Source of the DNA: Branchiostoma floridae
Taxonomy: Eukaryota; Chordata; Leptocardii; Amphioxiformes; Branchiostomatidae
Direction: 5' to 3'
Assembly: GCF_000003815.2 (NCBI RefSeq)
Contig: NC_049989.1
Location: forward strand, 8,710,251 to 8,774,250
Length of the DNA stretch: 64,000 nucleotides
The position numbers were made by a program, and so were the translations under genes. Below, piece after piece: positions 39,370 through 50,928 of the stretch (the stretch's first letter is position 1; the number at the start of each line of letters is the position of its first letter). The notes beneath the pieces are model-generated. The model saw nothing but the letters and a program-made list of their open reading frames with translations, had not been told where the DNA came from and did no database searches.

Positions 39370-42300
39370 GGAAGGAATCTTAGTTTGCAATAAGCACAGT
39401 AGGTGAGGTTTGTTATCATACAGATCCACGCAGGCAGGGTGTATCTCCTATGTGAGGATTTCGGACCGAATCAAGTGGTTTTATCCAAAAGGTCAGGAGA
39501 GCATGGTCTGCCCTTTCCCCAAGGGCAGTCCTGATGTAGCGCACACCATCTAAATCCTTAGGACGAACATTATTGATAGCTGGATTACTGGGAAGGGAGC
39601 TTCGATCCTGTAAGGTGTCACATACAGCCCAAAAGGGTGAAAAAGAATCCCTCTTTCACTTTGGCCCAGCCCGAATGGTTATTAACCCTCTCCTTGCTAC
39701 CTAACTCCATAACCAATACAGATTGGGGTGCCAAATGGTTACTTTGGAGTGCTAAAGGTTAAAGTGCTAACAGTGCAGGGTTACCTGTGCAGGTATATGG
39801 GGAGGGGGGTGGCGGAGAACTAGTTCTACAAAGGTTAAAGGTCAAGCAAAGTTTGATATTGATGACTTGGTTTGTTCTGGCAACAGTGTGACATTGTCTA
39901 AAGATAGTTATTCAAGATATTGCAAAGGTCATGAAAGAACCACTTTGGTAGTCTTATTATCAATAAGGGAACTTCATGACTAGTAAAGCTGTAATACATT
40001 AAAGTCTTTGTATTCAAAGTAATGCTGACATAATTGGCTTTGTTAGTTTTATTTTAACAACGACAATGTACCAATAAAATCATTTTGTTTGTTCTACAAA
40101 GCCTCAAGTGGTGTGGTTGTTTTGACAAGGCAAAACTGTTGTGAACTGACGTTGTCATGGTGAATCAAGAATAAATTTCAAGAGTTACCATTTTTACATA
40201 ACAGTCTCTTTCTGTTTGGGGAATCAAATCATAAGTACCAAAGTTGCTATGAGGTATTAGAATTCAGCAGAAAGAATGTTAAAATGATAGCTTTAAGCAC
40301 AAAGTTGCATGGAGGAAACCACTCTTGGTAATATTGCATAGGGAACCATTTTGCATTTCCTAGCAAATGTCATTCCCATTAATTACTGATCAGAATCATG
40401 GAAGTACAATTTTATCCACCCCTGGGAGCTACTGTAAATTCCCATTATTACTCACCCAGCCATAACTCAGACAGGATGTACTTGGATTACATTTACTTGT
40501 TATCTTCATTTTCAAGGCCATGTAAAATGTGCTTCACTCTGGGGCTTTTCCTACTCAACAAGGCTGTGGGTTTAGATGTACTTCTTGCTTGATGTGCTTT
40601 TCACTGAAGATAAGTTGAAGGAATTCTGGAGGCCTGTGGAGAGAGTAGGAGTTTGTCCTTGTATCTGCATCAAATATGCCATCATTCATATGTCATCTAT
40701 GGGCTGTTTTTCACATTTCTTTCAATGGTGCCTTTTCAGTGCTCAGGACATTATCTGCTATATACATGAAGCTTGAAGATCCTTACTTGTGAAGTATGGT
40801 GTTTGTATTTCACAGGTACAGTTGTATATGCGAATGGCTGATCCTTGCCATCCAAGTTTGTTTTTTCTTGTCATTGGTACCCCTCATGAGTTTATCTTCT
40901 GACCTTTCTGTTCAAGAGAATGGTATACTGAGGTAATTCAGTGGTTAGCAGGGTCAAATTGTGCTATGTAGCTCTGCTTTATTTGATCAGAGCCAACCTA
41001 ATTGGATTATATGCTAGAACTAAGCCCCAGATGGCGACAAAGAGATCCAAATGTAACCACCATGGCACCTCCCCATCCATTTGAGCTGAATGTTTAATCG
41101 CATTTCAAAGTCATTCTAGGCTGCTATTTCGAATCAGTTCAGAATCAAGTCAGCTGTAAGATGTTAAGAAGCCAAAGCAAGAGATTCAAAATGGACACTA
41201 TGCATTATACATTTAACAATATATTACAATTTTTGGAGAGTACATTATCAATTAAACTTTATACTGCCACTAAAGCAGTATTCTTGGAAGAGGTCCTTCC
41301 ATCAAAAACACTATCTAAAGTTACTAATAGGTCATACAATGAAATAAATGAGATAAATGCTAGACCAATCCATATGGATGCAATAGTTCTAGGAAGGGAC
41401 TGAAATCCATTTAGATAATATTATAATCAGTATTGTTAAGTTGAGTTTGAAAGATTTCATTGCTTGTTGGCTGGATTTTTCCAGCAATGGCACTCTTACA
41501 ATTAAACGTGTGTATTGCTGCTGTAAAACATGATGAGACGCAGCAGATACAGTTCCTCAGAAAGTTAGCATTTTACATATTAAGATATTCTCTTTAAGAC
41601 ATCATTAAATCACTGGCACAAATGGATAGAAACTTCGCATAAATGATCCAAAATGGGGGCTGCTGATAGCATATCTTCTTCCAACAGGAGCATGATTTGC
41701 CATTAATGAACAAGTAATAACTATGTTACCCATCAGTCCTTGTAATTTCCCGAACCTGTGGTCACAATAAACATGTCATATAAAAATAATCCATCACCGA
41801 TAGCCTAACCCATTACCAGAGGGTTGACGTATTAATGAGAGGCATCCACCGCTCTGGATGCAATTACAATCTTTGTGTGTTCAAGTCTTGTAAACCTCAC
41901 AATAGAGCTAGCGGGCACTGAAACATATACATTGCAAATTTCTGAAAATGCTACCATCAGAATCAAAGCAAAATGAACATACATTTGTACTGTCACTTGC
42001 AGCTATGAAAAATGAAAACTATGATGATAGAGAATACAGACAAAAAGCTCTAAGGCATTGACTGCTTTACATTTTTTTAGGTAACTGACATTTGTACAGA
42101 CTGAAAATATTGGTGGGGAAGATTTGATAAGAACAATCATGAAAAAATATTACGATTTGTCTCCGGCATTATGCATTGCCTGAAAAAGAAGAATGCAAAC
42201 GTTGGCAAATACTTAGAATGGAAACAGGACCAGGCTATCATTCACTAACTTTATGTATTGCTCTTTCTCTTCATTCAAACTTTCCACAGTTTTGCTGGCA

Positions 42301-45300
42301 AAAAAACCCAATACTATTCATCTTCCACACATTGATGTCTGAACTAATGAAACCAAAACCTTGTCTGAAAAACTTTGCCACACTCTAATAAAGAAACCTC
42401 AAAGATTTATTGAAATTTAGAAAGAATGATTATTTTTTCCATGTGATGTACACATAATGGCGAAAAGTATGACTTTTTACGTCACCCTTTCTCATAACGC
42501 AACCACGAGGTGGAACTAAGAGACCATCACTCCTTTTCACTACACTATTAACTTAACCCTCAGGTAGTCTTGCTGCCGCCAAACACCATGACTCACTAGC
42601 AATTGTTCATGTGAAAATTCCTTTGGAACTTTTTCCCGGGCACAAAATCCATTTAATAGCCCGTTTTATAGCATTGTCACAAATATGATGTGAAGTTTAT
42701 GGTAGTAAACCTGCATGTAGAGCAATGATAAATTATGCAACATCATACTCTGTATACTTCATAACCTTGACATATCAATATGTTTCTGCCATATTTTCAG
42801 GTATTCTGAAGATGTCACTAAATCACTCAAGAACTACGCGAGGATCTGAAATACATTTGGCAGTTGTTTTTTTCTTTTGATTGAATACGCAGAAACAGTC
42901 CAACAAACTCCTGGGAACTGAATTAACTTACAGGAGCTTCATAATTACCATGCATGTAGTGCATCATTATATATATGTAAATGTTACCAGCTTTTACAAT
43001 CATAGTATGAGTTTAACCGAATATCATTCAGGCACTGATATCCGAAGTACACCAGCTACATGCTAACATCAGCAAAAAATTATGAAAAAAAATTCCTAAT
43101 ATGTTATTTTGGCAAATTGCATTGTATACAAGGCTTTTTATGGATGACTTTGAAGATACTGCAGAGTAACATTAATTAGTTTACCATAAGTCCATGCACA
43201 TACCAGTAATATACATTTCAGTCTCAAATTTAACCTCATTTTGTTAATTTGGATGACTCGGCAGATACTGCAAAAAAAATAATGTATACAATACACATTT
43301 GTAATTGCATATTTTTTGAAATAGTGACAGTAATGTAGATTAATCTCCAGACAGGATTATGCATGTTGGAGCCTGAATTATTAGACTTACCAAACCTGCG
43401 AACAGTGTCCTTAGATGCTCTTGAAATTCATATTACTCTCTATCATTAGTCAATTCAATCATGTTGCTGATGATAACATTGATATTTGAGCAAGCATTAT
43501 CAATCACTTAAAAAAATATCTAAAACATTTCATTTCTTACTGCTTTCTATCATATTCTACAGCGACTCAAGACATTACATATACCTGGTACATTCTTTAA
43601 CTTTTACATTTCAAGCTATACCTGATAGAGAACTATTTCCACTTTGCCTTCAAAATTGCCAATCAATCTCTTTTCAGCTCCTTCAGATGTACTTATGCAT
43701 GCCGTACCATTCAAAGGTGCAATATTCTGTACAATTCAGATGTCGTATGAACTTATAGGGGTCTCTTCCCCTAAAGCCTTTCAAAGCAGTCAAAATCTTT
43801 CCAAAAGGAAACTCACAGGGTGAATGCTACCTTCAAGTCCTGAGACCCATTCTGCTAAAACTCTTTAGAAGTGGTAACCATTACAGTACTAGTATTCTTC
43901 AGAGTTCCAACTTTGGGGCAACTTGCCTGATAGAGTTCAAGAAGCTAACAGTGAGAAAGACTCACAAGCCTGCAACTTGGCTCCATTCAAGGATGCAAAG
44001 GAGCCTTAACTATATGCTTATCTGCCAGCCTATCTGCCCTTGGGCAACATGGTTGGAGAAAACCCCTATCAGTATGCTGCCGATATGTGAGCAGGCGGTT
44101 AGCATAGTTGAGATGACGGAGAAGATAGCAGAAAACGTCCAACCTGATGCAAAAGGGTGAATTATTATACCATAGGGGCACCTAAAGGGGCAGCCACTTG
44201 TACCTCCGCCATGAGTTATTGACATGGTAACAGATCTTACGTGATCTTTACTTTTACTGTTACCATAGGCGAATATATTCTTTAATTTATGACATTAAAG
44301 ATTAAAACCTAAAAAGATCTATCTAATGCAATTAGGCTTTTCAAGGAAAGAGAAGGAGTGGCGATTTGATAATGATGGACATTACTGGAGTCTTGAAAGC
44401 ATAAAAATCACATTCAATGCCTTTTATTATCATTAAAAAATATTGTATAAAAGATAGAGGATGTGTAGGACTGTATGCCTTGATATTTCAAATAAATGTA
44501 GACTGTGATTGAAATTCAAATTGCTAAATACACATTCTAAATTGATGCTTCTTTTCATCTGTTTCTCCTGTCATACATTTTGTATCTTCTTTCGTGCTAT
44601 AGTTGAAAGCTTTTTGGCTTTCTTGAGAAGTCCTGGAGGTCAGCCTTAGAAAATGAATGCATTTCTTAAGTGGTCTGCATTTAAAGGGTAGACCATACAA
44701 AATTGTGGCACTCACCACCAGGCTATTTGAACATAGGGCCAGTGGAAATACAAGAACATGAAAATGCCATTAGAATGCCTTATCTACCTTTGACACAACG
44801 GAACAGGAAAAGTGCTTTCTTTTGAAGTGGCAGGGACTATTTGAATAAACTTTCATATAAGTCATTATATCTTGAAACAGAATGTAAATCAGAATCTGAA
44901 TTATATAAAATAGCTGGTGAGTGAGCCAGATATCATAGATGGAAATAAAATAATCGTAGTGCAATTACGAAGATTATGACTACGAAATTAAAAGCAAGGG
45001 AGTCTGTCAGGAATAAGACTAACATTGCAAAATGAGGGAAAAATACAACAATGGTGTAGAAAAAATTAGAGTTATTTCCTGTCTAATTGTTTTTGAGAAT
45101 TAGATTCTCACTCTCCTAATTTCAAAACCTTTTAAGGGGACTAAATTTACCAAAAAAATAGCCTTTTCATGTACATTTATTATCATAAATTAGCATGGAG
45201 TTGATACTGTATGCAGTGACTTCCCTATAATCTGTAACAAGCTTGGCTTTAAGCTCAAAACCCAGAGGTACACAATGCATTACAGATGAGCCCTGCAAAA

Positions 45301-48300
45301 CTCACAGCCAGTAATTAATTCTGATGAATGACTCTCGCTGAGAGGGAAATGCTATTTGGAAAACTTCCCGAGACTCCACCACACTTAAGATTACAAGGCG
45401 CACCTGACCATTCCTCAGGCATTTAGACGTTTGAGGACAACATTTGTAATTGTCTGTCATGCAGTAGAATCCTAATGGCTCTTTCTAGGCAATTCATGCA
45501 TAATATTAGAGCCTGCCAATAGTGTGTGGTCCCTTGGTAGCATTTGAAGATATGGCAGCAATTAAAGTATAATTGGCTTCCGGAGAAAGTGAAGAAGTGA
45601 CTAAGCTAGCAAAAGGTGACTATAATTCTTCAAGACCCAATATGCTATAATTGTATCAACATAACTAAGACTTAAATACTTAAGACTATGATAATTTGAC
45701 AATTCTACCTTCTTAAAAGGACTTAAAAACTTTTAAAAAATAGGTAAAATAAGTAACAAAGTTGTAATATTTTTTATTTATTCCTTATAATACCCAATAT
45801 GTTACAAAAACATTTTGGCAGTCTTAACTTTGTAAAGTAAGCAATAAAAACACAAGTACTTATTATCAAAGATTGAATCACATTTATTGTAATAATAAAA
45901 AGAGCTCTATATCTACTGCGCTACTACAAACATTGGTGAATTACTGGTATGGAGGTACATTATCATAATGATGAACTGTCTTGGCAACAAACCAATTAGT
46001 TAAATTAAGAATTAAGTGAAAACACCGCACCACTAGAGGCATTTTTACTCAATTTGCAGTGGAATCTTATTAGAGCTGTATGAGAAATGAACATTATAAA
46101 ATACCCCAGAGGCTTGGAAAAAAAACAACACATTTTATTCGGAATAAAATGTAATCTACCGACCTTCAACTTTCATTGCCAAAGTTCCTCCTACATTTTG
46201 TATTCATATAGTTCAATAATATATGCAGCAGGTTTTATTTTGCTAGATTATTATTTTATTAAATGGCAACATACAAAGTTATTGTAATATCTTTTTACGT
46301 TGAAGATAAAAAGCACATTGAACAATACTGCAGTAGGAAAAATCTGATTGGAATTAAGAGCTAGCTTATAGAGTTAAAAAGATGAAATATTTTGTAAATG
46401 TCAACAGTATTTCCTTTTTTTTCGTAACAGAGAGACTATGATCGCTCTACACTTTTTCCTGTGTTATAATAGATTCATGTAATTGTGTACCATAAAGTAT
46501 TATCATACTGACTAATTATAACTTTCTTCAGAATCTTTGCCTTCATTAGAAAGAACTCATGCTATCTTAATGGTAGAAGATGGTAGAAATGCTGTAATAA
46601 AAGCATTTAGTCATAGACAACTAGCTTACAACTGCAATAAGACTAGGTTCCTTTCTCCAATCAAATAATCACGGTTCTCTGTTTCATACTTCACATTAAT
46701 AATGGTAAGAGAACTGAAAGGAAAATTATTGCTTGGACAAGGCATAGCCCTAGACAGGTAACCAACCATGTATGAAACAAAATGACTGTGTTTTGAGTGA
46801 GAGCTATATGATGGTCTCTGGCTTCAGTTTCATTTCTAAAGGTGACTGAGCTGTGGAAAAATGGTTTACGCTTCCCTTCACAGTAAGCATCGCTCCTTCC
46901 GTCAGGCACAAAAAACGGTCGCAAGTTGTAAGCCTGCTGAGGTATGCCTTGTCCGTAGGGGACTCCTTTGATGCGCATTTCACCCGAGTGCACGAATCTA
47001 TCACCACAACTCACTCTGACCATTCTGCGGCTCTGAAATGCAGAGTTAATGACCATGTTTCTATTTAAGAGAAAACAGAATCTTTATGCAACTGAAATTT
47101 CCAAGGGGAAGGAAGTGCCTCTCCGCACCCTTCATTCCCAGGAAATGACTACATTTATCTCCCTCTAACATCAGCTTGAAGTGAAGCAGGCAAGGCTGGA
47201 TGACAAGCCCAGGCTATTTCCAGATGGGAGTCCCTCAAAATTTGCTTATTTCCCAAGACTATGTGTCTTGATATGTTGGGTATTCTCTATGTCTCAAGGG
47301 AGAGAGGGGGAGGGCGCTTGCAGAACAACTTACTTTCCATTATTCACTAGCATCAGCTGAAGCACTCATTTATGTCAGAATTACGTTCCTTATATGGGTC
47401 TGACGTGGACAGGCGCCCATATCACTGACAATGTAACATAGGGTCAGACGAAACTGCATTCCTCTTACACTGGCATGAAGGAATAAAGACACTGCAGAAA
47501 GTGATAAATTTTGCGGGAAATGCAATGGAAGGGGTCTGCTCTTTCTGAAATCCATTTACCTATCCCGTTAGAAGCCGCTCTAGCGCTGAGGCGGCAACAC
47601 CTGCTAAAGGGAACGTTGGGGTCGTAGGTCGCTAATAGAATTGGGGGCTCTGGTGTGACAGCAATTTCTGCCCAAGGGTGAGGCTGCATAATGAAATTAG
47701 TACAGAGACTATCACTTAGCTTCGGCAACACCTGCTCACTCCAGAAAGCCGCAGTTTGAACATGTAACAGTAATGGCAGCCACAGCGCAAAGTCTGGGTA
47801 TCTCAAGAAGGTTTCATTTTGTTTTGTGTGTGGAGAGAATCAATCAAAAAAAGAAAGGCACATTGTGCAAATGTATATTCAATACATGGCAAAGACATAG
47901 CCATTGAACAAACAACTGCTTGATACATAAGAGACTTCAAGTGATTAAAATTCCTGTCCAATCACATTCATAATATCTGCAGGCTGTGCAGATGAATCAA
48001 GAACGAAGGGGAATTTGCAGGTTTGGTTGTACCATGGTGGCGTACCACACATAATCCCTTTTTGATCTTATCGCCCTAAATGAATAGTTGGGGATATATA
48101 GGTGCGAATATCGGGAAATTCCCCTGTGTGCGCAATAACATTGAGTGATGTGTATTGGGTGGGGAGCACCTGCCTGAAACATTGGCACTTCATTTCAGCC
48201 CTGCGTTCAATTATACTTCGAATTCCAGCGTCCAAAAATCAAAGCATTGCTATAATTCTTCCCTCTTACTCTTCCGACCAATTGGGCTCTGCTTACAAAT

Positions 48301-49180
48301 CAAGTGACCAATCAGGGTGTGGCCAGCTGGGATGGGTCTTGAATATGCAAAGTGGGTAAGAAGTTCAGACTATTGGCAACAACATACATGAAGCAGCTTC
48401 TTTATATCCTTGGGGCCCTTATTGTGGTGAGTTCTCTCCTTCCTGTTTGTGTGGTTCATCTTTTGTGACTACAGTTCTAAACGTACATGACATGTTCCAC
48501 CTTAAACTCCATCCATAGACAGCTGCATGATGCTTAATGCTGGTTTATGGCCAAGTAACAATCCCCAACACAGGGTGCCCACTGCAATTTAGCTGTCTAT
48601 ATTAATACATTCTATCTTGAATACTTCATATTATTACTAATGGCATGGCTGGGTGCTATTTTAATTCTGATAGGAGTATTCAACTTACACTTTTGTGTTT
48701 TGCTTACTATGAATACATGTATATATAGCATGGTTAATGTGTAAATCTGTAGATAAATGGCATTTCACATATGTTGCAGTAGAAAATGATGGGCATGATC
48801 AATAGCAGAGAATGACACTATTGGATCTGGGGAGTGCTTCCTTGATATAACCATAGCTGGACAAGGACAGCATTTTTATGCAGAGCAGCATGGCTCTTGG
48901 GGAAATGTTGGCCACGTACAAGCCACCAAAGCTTGTTCCTCAGGGCGTATCGATATCTGCAAGGCCCCGGACATTTCACACATAGAAGTGACAAGCTATT
49001 TTTGGCCATCATAAGATGAGCGTGACTGGAGAGGAATTAACTGTTGCAGCCTTCCAAAGATGGTTGAGTTGTTGAACCTTGTGGACTGTATGAAAGAGGT
49101 GTTTCCTGTGATATAGACCACGTTCATTGTAAAACAAAGACGTACAATGGCTACATCTCTTTGACATTTCTATTGAAATC
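39370..49180. other. Non-coding stretch 39.4-49.2 kb
   Basis: AT-rich, with complex blocks at 41.8-41.9, 45.3-45.55, 46.8-47.1, 47.4-47.8 and 48.0-48.35 kb. ATGGTAACAG at 44224-44233 and CTGTTACCAT at 44257-44266 form an RFX-like inverted pair. The Rel site is at 48.11 kb. No gene recognised. Confidence 0.5.
48113..48124. promoter_or_regulatory. Consensus Rel/NF-kB-type site
   Basis: GGGAAATTCCCC fits the GGGRNWYYCC-type Rel/Dorsal consensus exactly, with extended C flanks. It lies 2.7 kb upstream of the LRR-Ig start codon. A single site in 64 kb could be chance. Confidence 0.25.
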
Positions 49181-49182
49181 AC

Positions 49183-49240
49183 AATAAAAACGAAAAATGT
49201 TGTATATTTTTTAAGATGTACAACATTTTTCGTTTTTATT
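49183..49240. repeat. Perfect 22-bp hairpin
   Basis: The arm at 49183-49204, beginning AATAAAAACGAAAAATG, is the exact reverse complement of 49219-49240, with a 14-nt loop. It may be a degenerate MITE or a transcript structure. An imperfect outer match (CATCTCTTTGAC near 49,153 against GACAAGAGATG near 49,268) hints at a larger foldback. Confidence 0.85.
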
Positions 49241-49247
49241 TTTTATT

Positions 49248-49269
49248 TCTACACCCACATGGGTGTAGA
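49248..49269. repeat. 10-bp palindrome next to the 22-bp hairpin
   Basis: TCTACACCCA and TGGGTGTAGA flank a 2-nt centre (CA). It lies 8 bp downstream of the 22-bp hairpin, so two strong hairpins occupy fewer than 90 bp. Confidence 0.8.
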
Positions 49270-50419
49270 CAAGAGATGAATTGAATGTTGGTTTTATCTT
49301 GAAGCCACAAGCAGCATTTACAATTTGCAATTACAAAGTTAACACTGAGTGAAATTGCTAGAAAATTTTCCCTCATTCTCTCAAGATATCACCTCATGCC
49401 TAAGAGTCTATCTGATAATGTAATCAAGTAAACCTGCAATCAATGTTTACACAATGTTTAGCATTAACTTAAAACTTGCCTTAAAATATACAATTCTAAC
49501 ACAACTACACGAACTGCCATACTGTCAAAGATGTCACATAAAACAATACAAATTGTAATCAAATCATTCTGCAATCAATTCTTAAACAATTCCGAGGAAA
49601 AGTCAGAGATGAATTGACTTTGGCAGGCTGGTATAATTCTGTGGAGTGGCAATTGTACTGAAAATTTTCAGAGATCCCAATGGGCCTCTGAGTGACCAAG
49701 CGATGGCTAGCCTCCATCATTCTAACAGCTCTTAGGCTCAGTCTTCTGAAGGTGCTAGGATTAATATTACTCCCAGCGGAATGGTTAAAACACCTTTGTA
49801 ATTTTCCTCAGTAGAGCATCTATCACTACCCAATGGTGTTCACTGTGATACTGGCTCGAAAATTACGCATTCTATCCTTTAATTCCCCATTTGGCCCTGC
49901 TTGCCATTTTCCAGCCCCCCATAATTGCCTACTAATTTATTTAAAAATTCTGGACCATGTTCTCTAAACATGAAGATTCAATCTTGCGGCCATGATTTCA
50001 TTTGACCAAAATCCAATTTGGTCTCTATATGCCGGCAGGAATTACGCCCACCATAAAACCATCGCTCGGGTAGATACCTCTGCATCAATACCTCTATCCG
50101 CCAAAACGTCTGAGGTGACAAGGGTGGCCAGAACCTATCTTGGGAATATCGAACAAAGTGCAAATATTCAAATGCCCCCTGCCCTGTAACTGAGTATGGC
50201 TTGGAATCTAAATGCAGCAACCGGGGCCATATATTAACTATACTTGATTGAACCTTTAATTTGAGCAGTGTCAACTGTTGGCAGCGTGTCATAATTCACT
50301 CCTGTCATAGCCCCCTGTTTAGGGTGGACAGGCATAGGTCAAAGGTATATTGAAATATGGCTGTTCCTTTACATCAAAACTTGGTCCATCACCTGTCTGC
50401 GCTGATTCTCTGACATGGG
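49270..50419. other. Proximal upstream region of the LRR-Ig gene
   Basis: No TATA box is evident. A denser block at 49.98-50.29 kb is open for 104 codons on the minus strand and 65 on the plus strand, without known motifs. It may contain promoter or enhancer sequence, but no transcription start can be placed. Confidence 0.4.
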
Positions 50420-50447
50420 TTTCTGTTGTTGTTTTTTCCACCCACAG
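50420..50447 (+). other. Candidate 3' splice site in the 5' UTR of the LRR-Ig gene
   Basis: A T-rich tract at about 50,420-50,440 leads to CCCACAG, with AG at 50446-50447, 416 nt before the start codon. If used, one terminal exon from 50448 would carry the end of the 5' UTR and the whole coding region. That is the usual layout for single-coding-exon LRR receptor genes with a distant non-coding first exon. The site is seen in the sequence; its use is inferred, and no matching first exon was identified. Confidence 0.35.
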
Positions 50448-50793
50448 ACACACCGAATATGGACCGTCGCTGATCCATCTTCCCATTGACTGGACTTTGC
50501 AGCAGTGGAGCTCTTTCCCAGAAAATCATTCTGACTCCGCACACCTCTTGCTCGCTCCGCCCTCATGGGACACTGGCCAGGGCATTTATTTCGGGTTGTG
50601 TCAGCAGCAGATGACCTCTTTCGATCGAGGAGAAGCCAGCCAACTAATTGACCTTGTCTCTCCGACGCGGCATGGCAGAGAGGATCTGCACTCGCCACGG
50701 AAAAATTCCACAGAATTCCCTGCCTCAACGTTGGCACTGCAGTGATGAGGTGGCCACGGCCTTTTGGGCCCCGTTCTCACTGCGTTACGTACC

Positions 50794-50928
50794 ATGGTGT
50801 GTGCTGATACAGAGTGTGCATTTAGAGTCAGTGATGTGAATCGAGGTTACCACTGTTGTCACAATGTGGGGATTACCAGCAGACAAGCAACAGGCAATGC
50901 TCCTTGTCCTCCTGCTGTCACTGGCTAG
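50794..50928 (+). promoter_or_regulatory. Upstream ORF overlapping the LRR-Ig start codon
   Basis: ATG at 50794 sits in an excellent Kozak context (ACCATGG). It opens a 44-codon frame, +1 relative to the receptor, that ends at TAG 50926-50928, beyond the receptor ATG at 50864. If included in the mRNA, scanning ribosomes would meet it first and it would be expected to lower receptor translation, leaving leaky scanning or an internal start site. It may be irrelevant if transcription starts downstream of 50794. The peptide resembles nothing known. Confidence 0.4.
50834..50839 (+). promoter_or_regulatory. Minimal start-stop upstream element (ATG TGA)
   Basis: ATG is followed directly by TGA, in frame with the receptor ORF and ending 24 nt before its ATG. 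Start-stop elements of this kind are known in other systems to stall ribosomes and dampen the downstream ORF. The TGA also closes the receptor frame upstream, which fixes the receptor start at 50864. Function is inferred. Confidence 0.35.

Noticed and set aside
44224-44266. ATGGTAACAG/CTGTTACCAT inverted pair resembling separated RFX half-sites
   Set aside because: The 23-nt gap is too wide for an X-box, so it is noted only in the stretch description.
50350-50745. 131-codon plus-strand frame upstream of the LRR-Ig gene
   Set aside because: It spans the candidate 3' splice site at 50447 and is in raised-GC leader sequence. No domain; openness is explained by composition.
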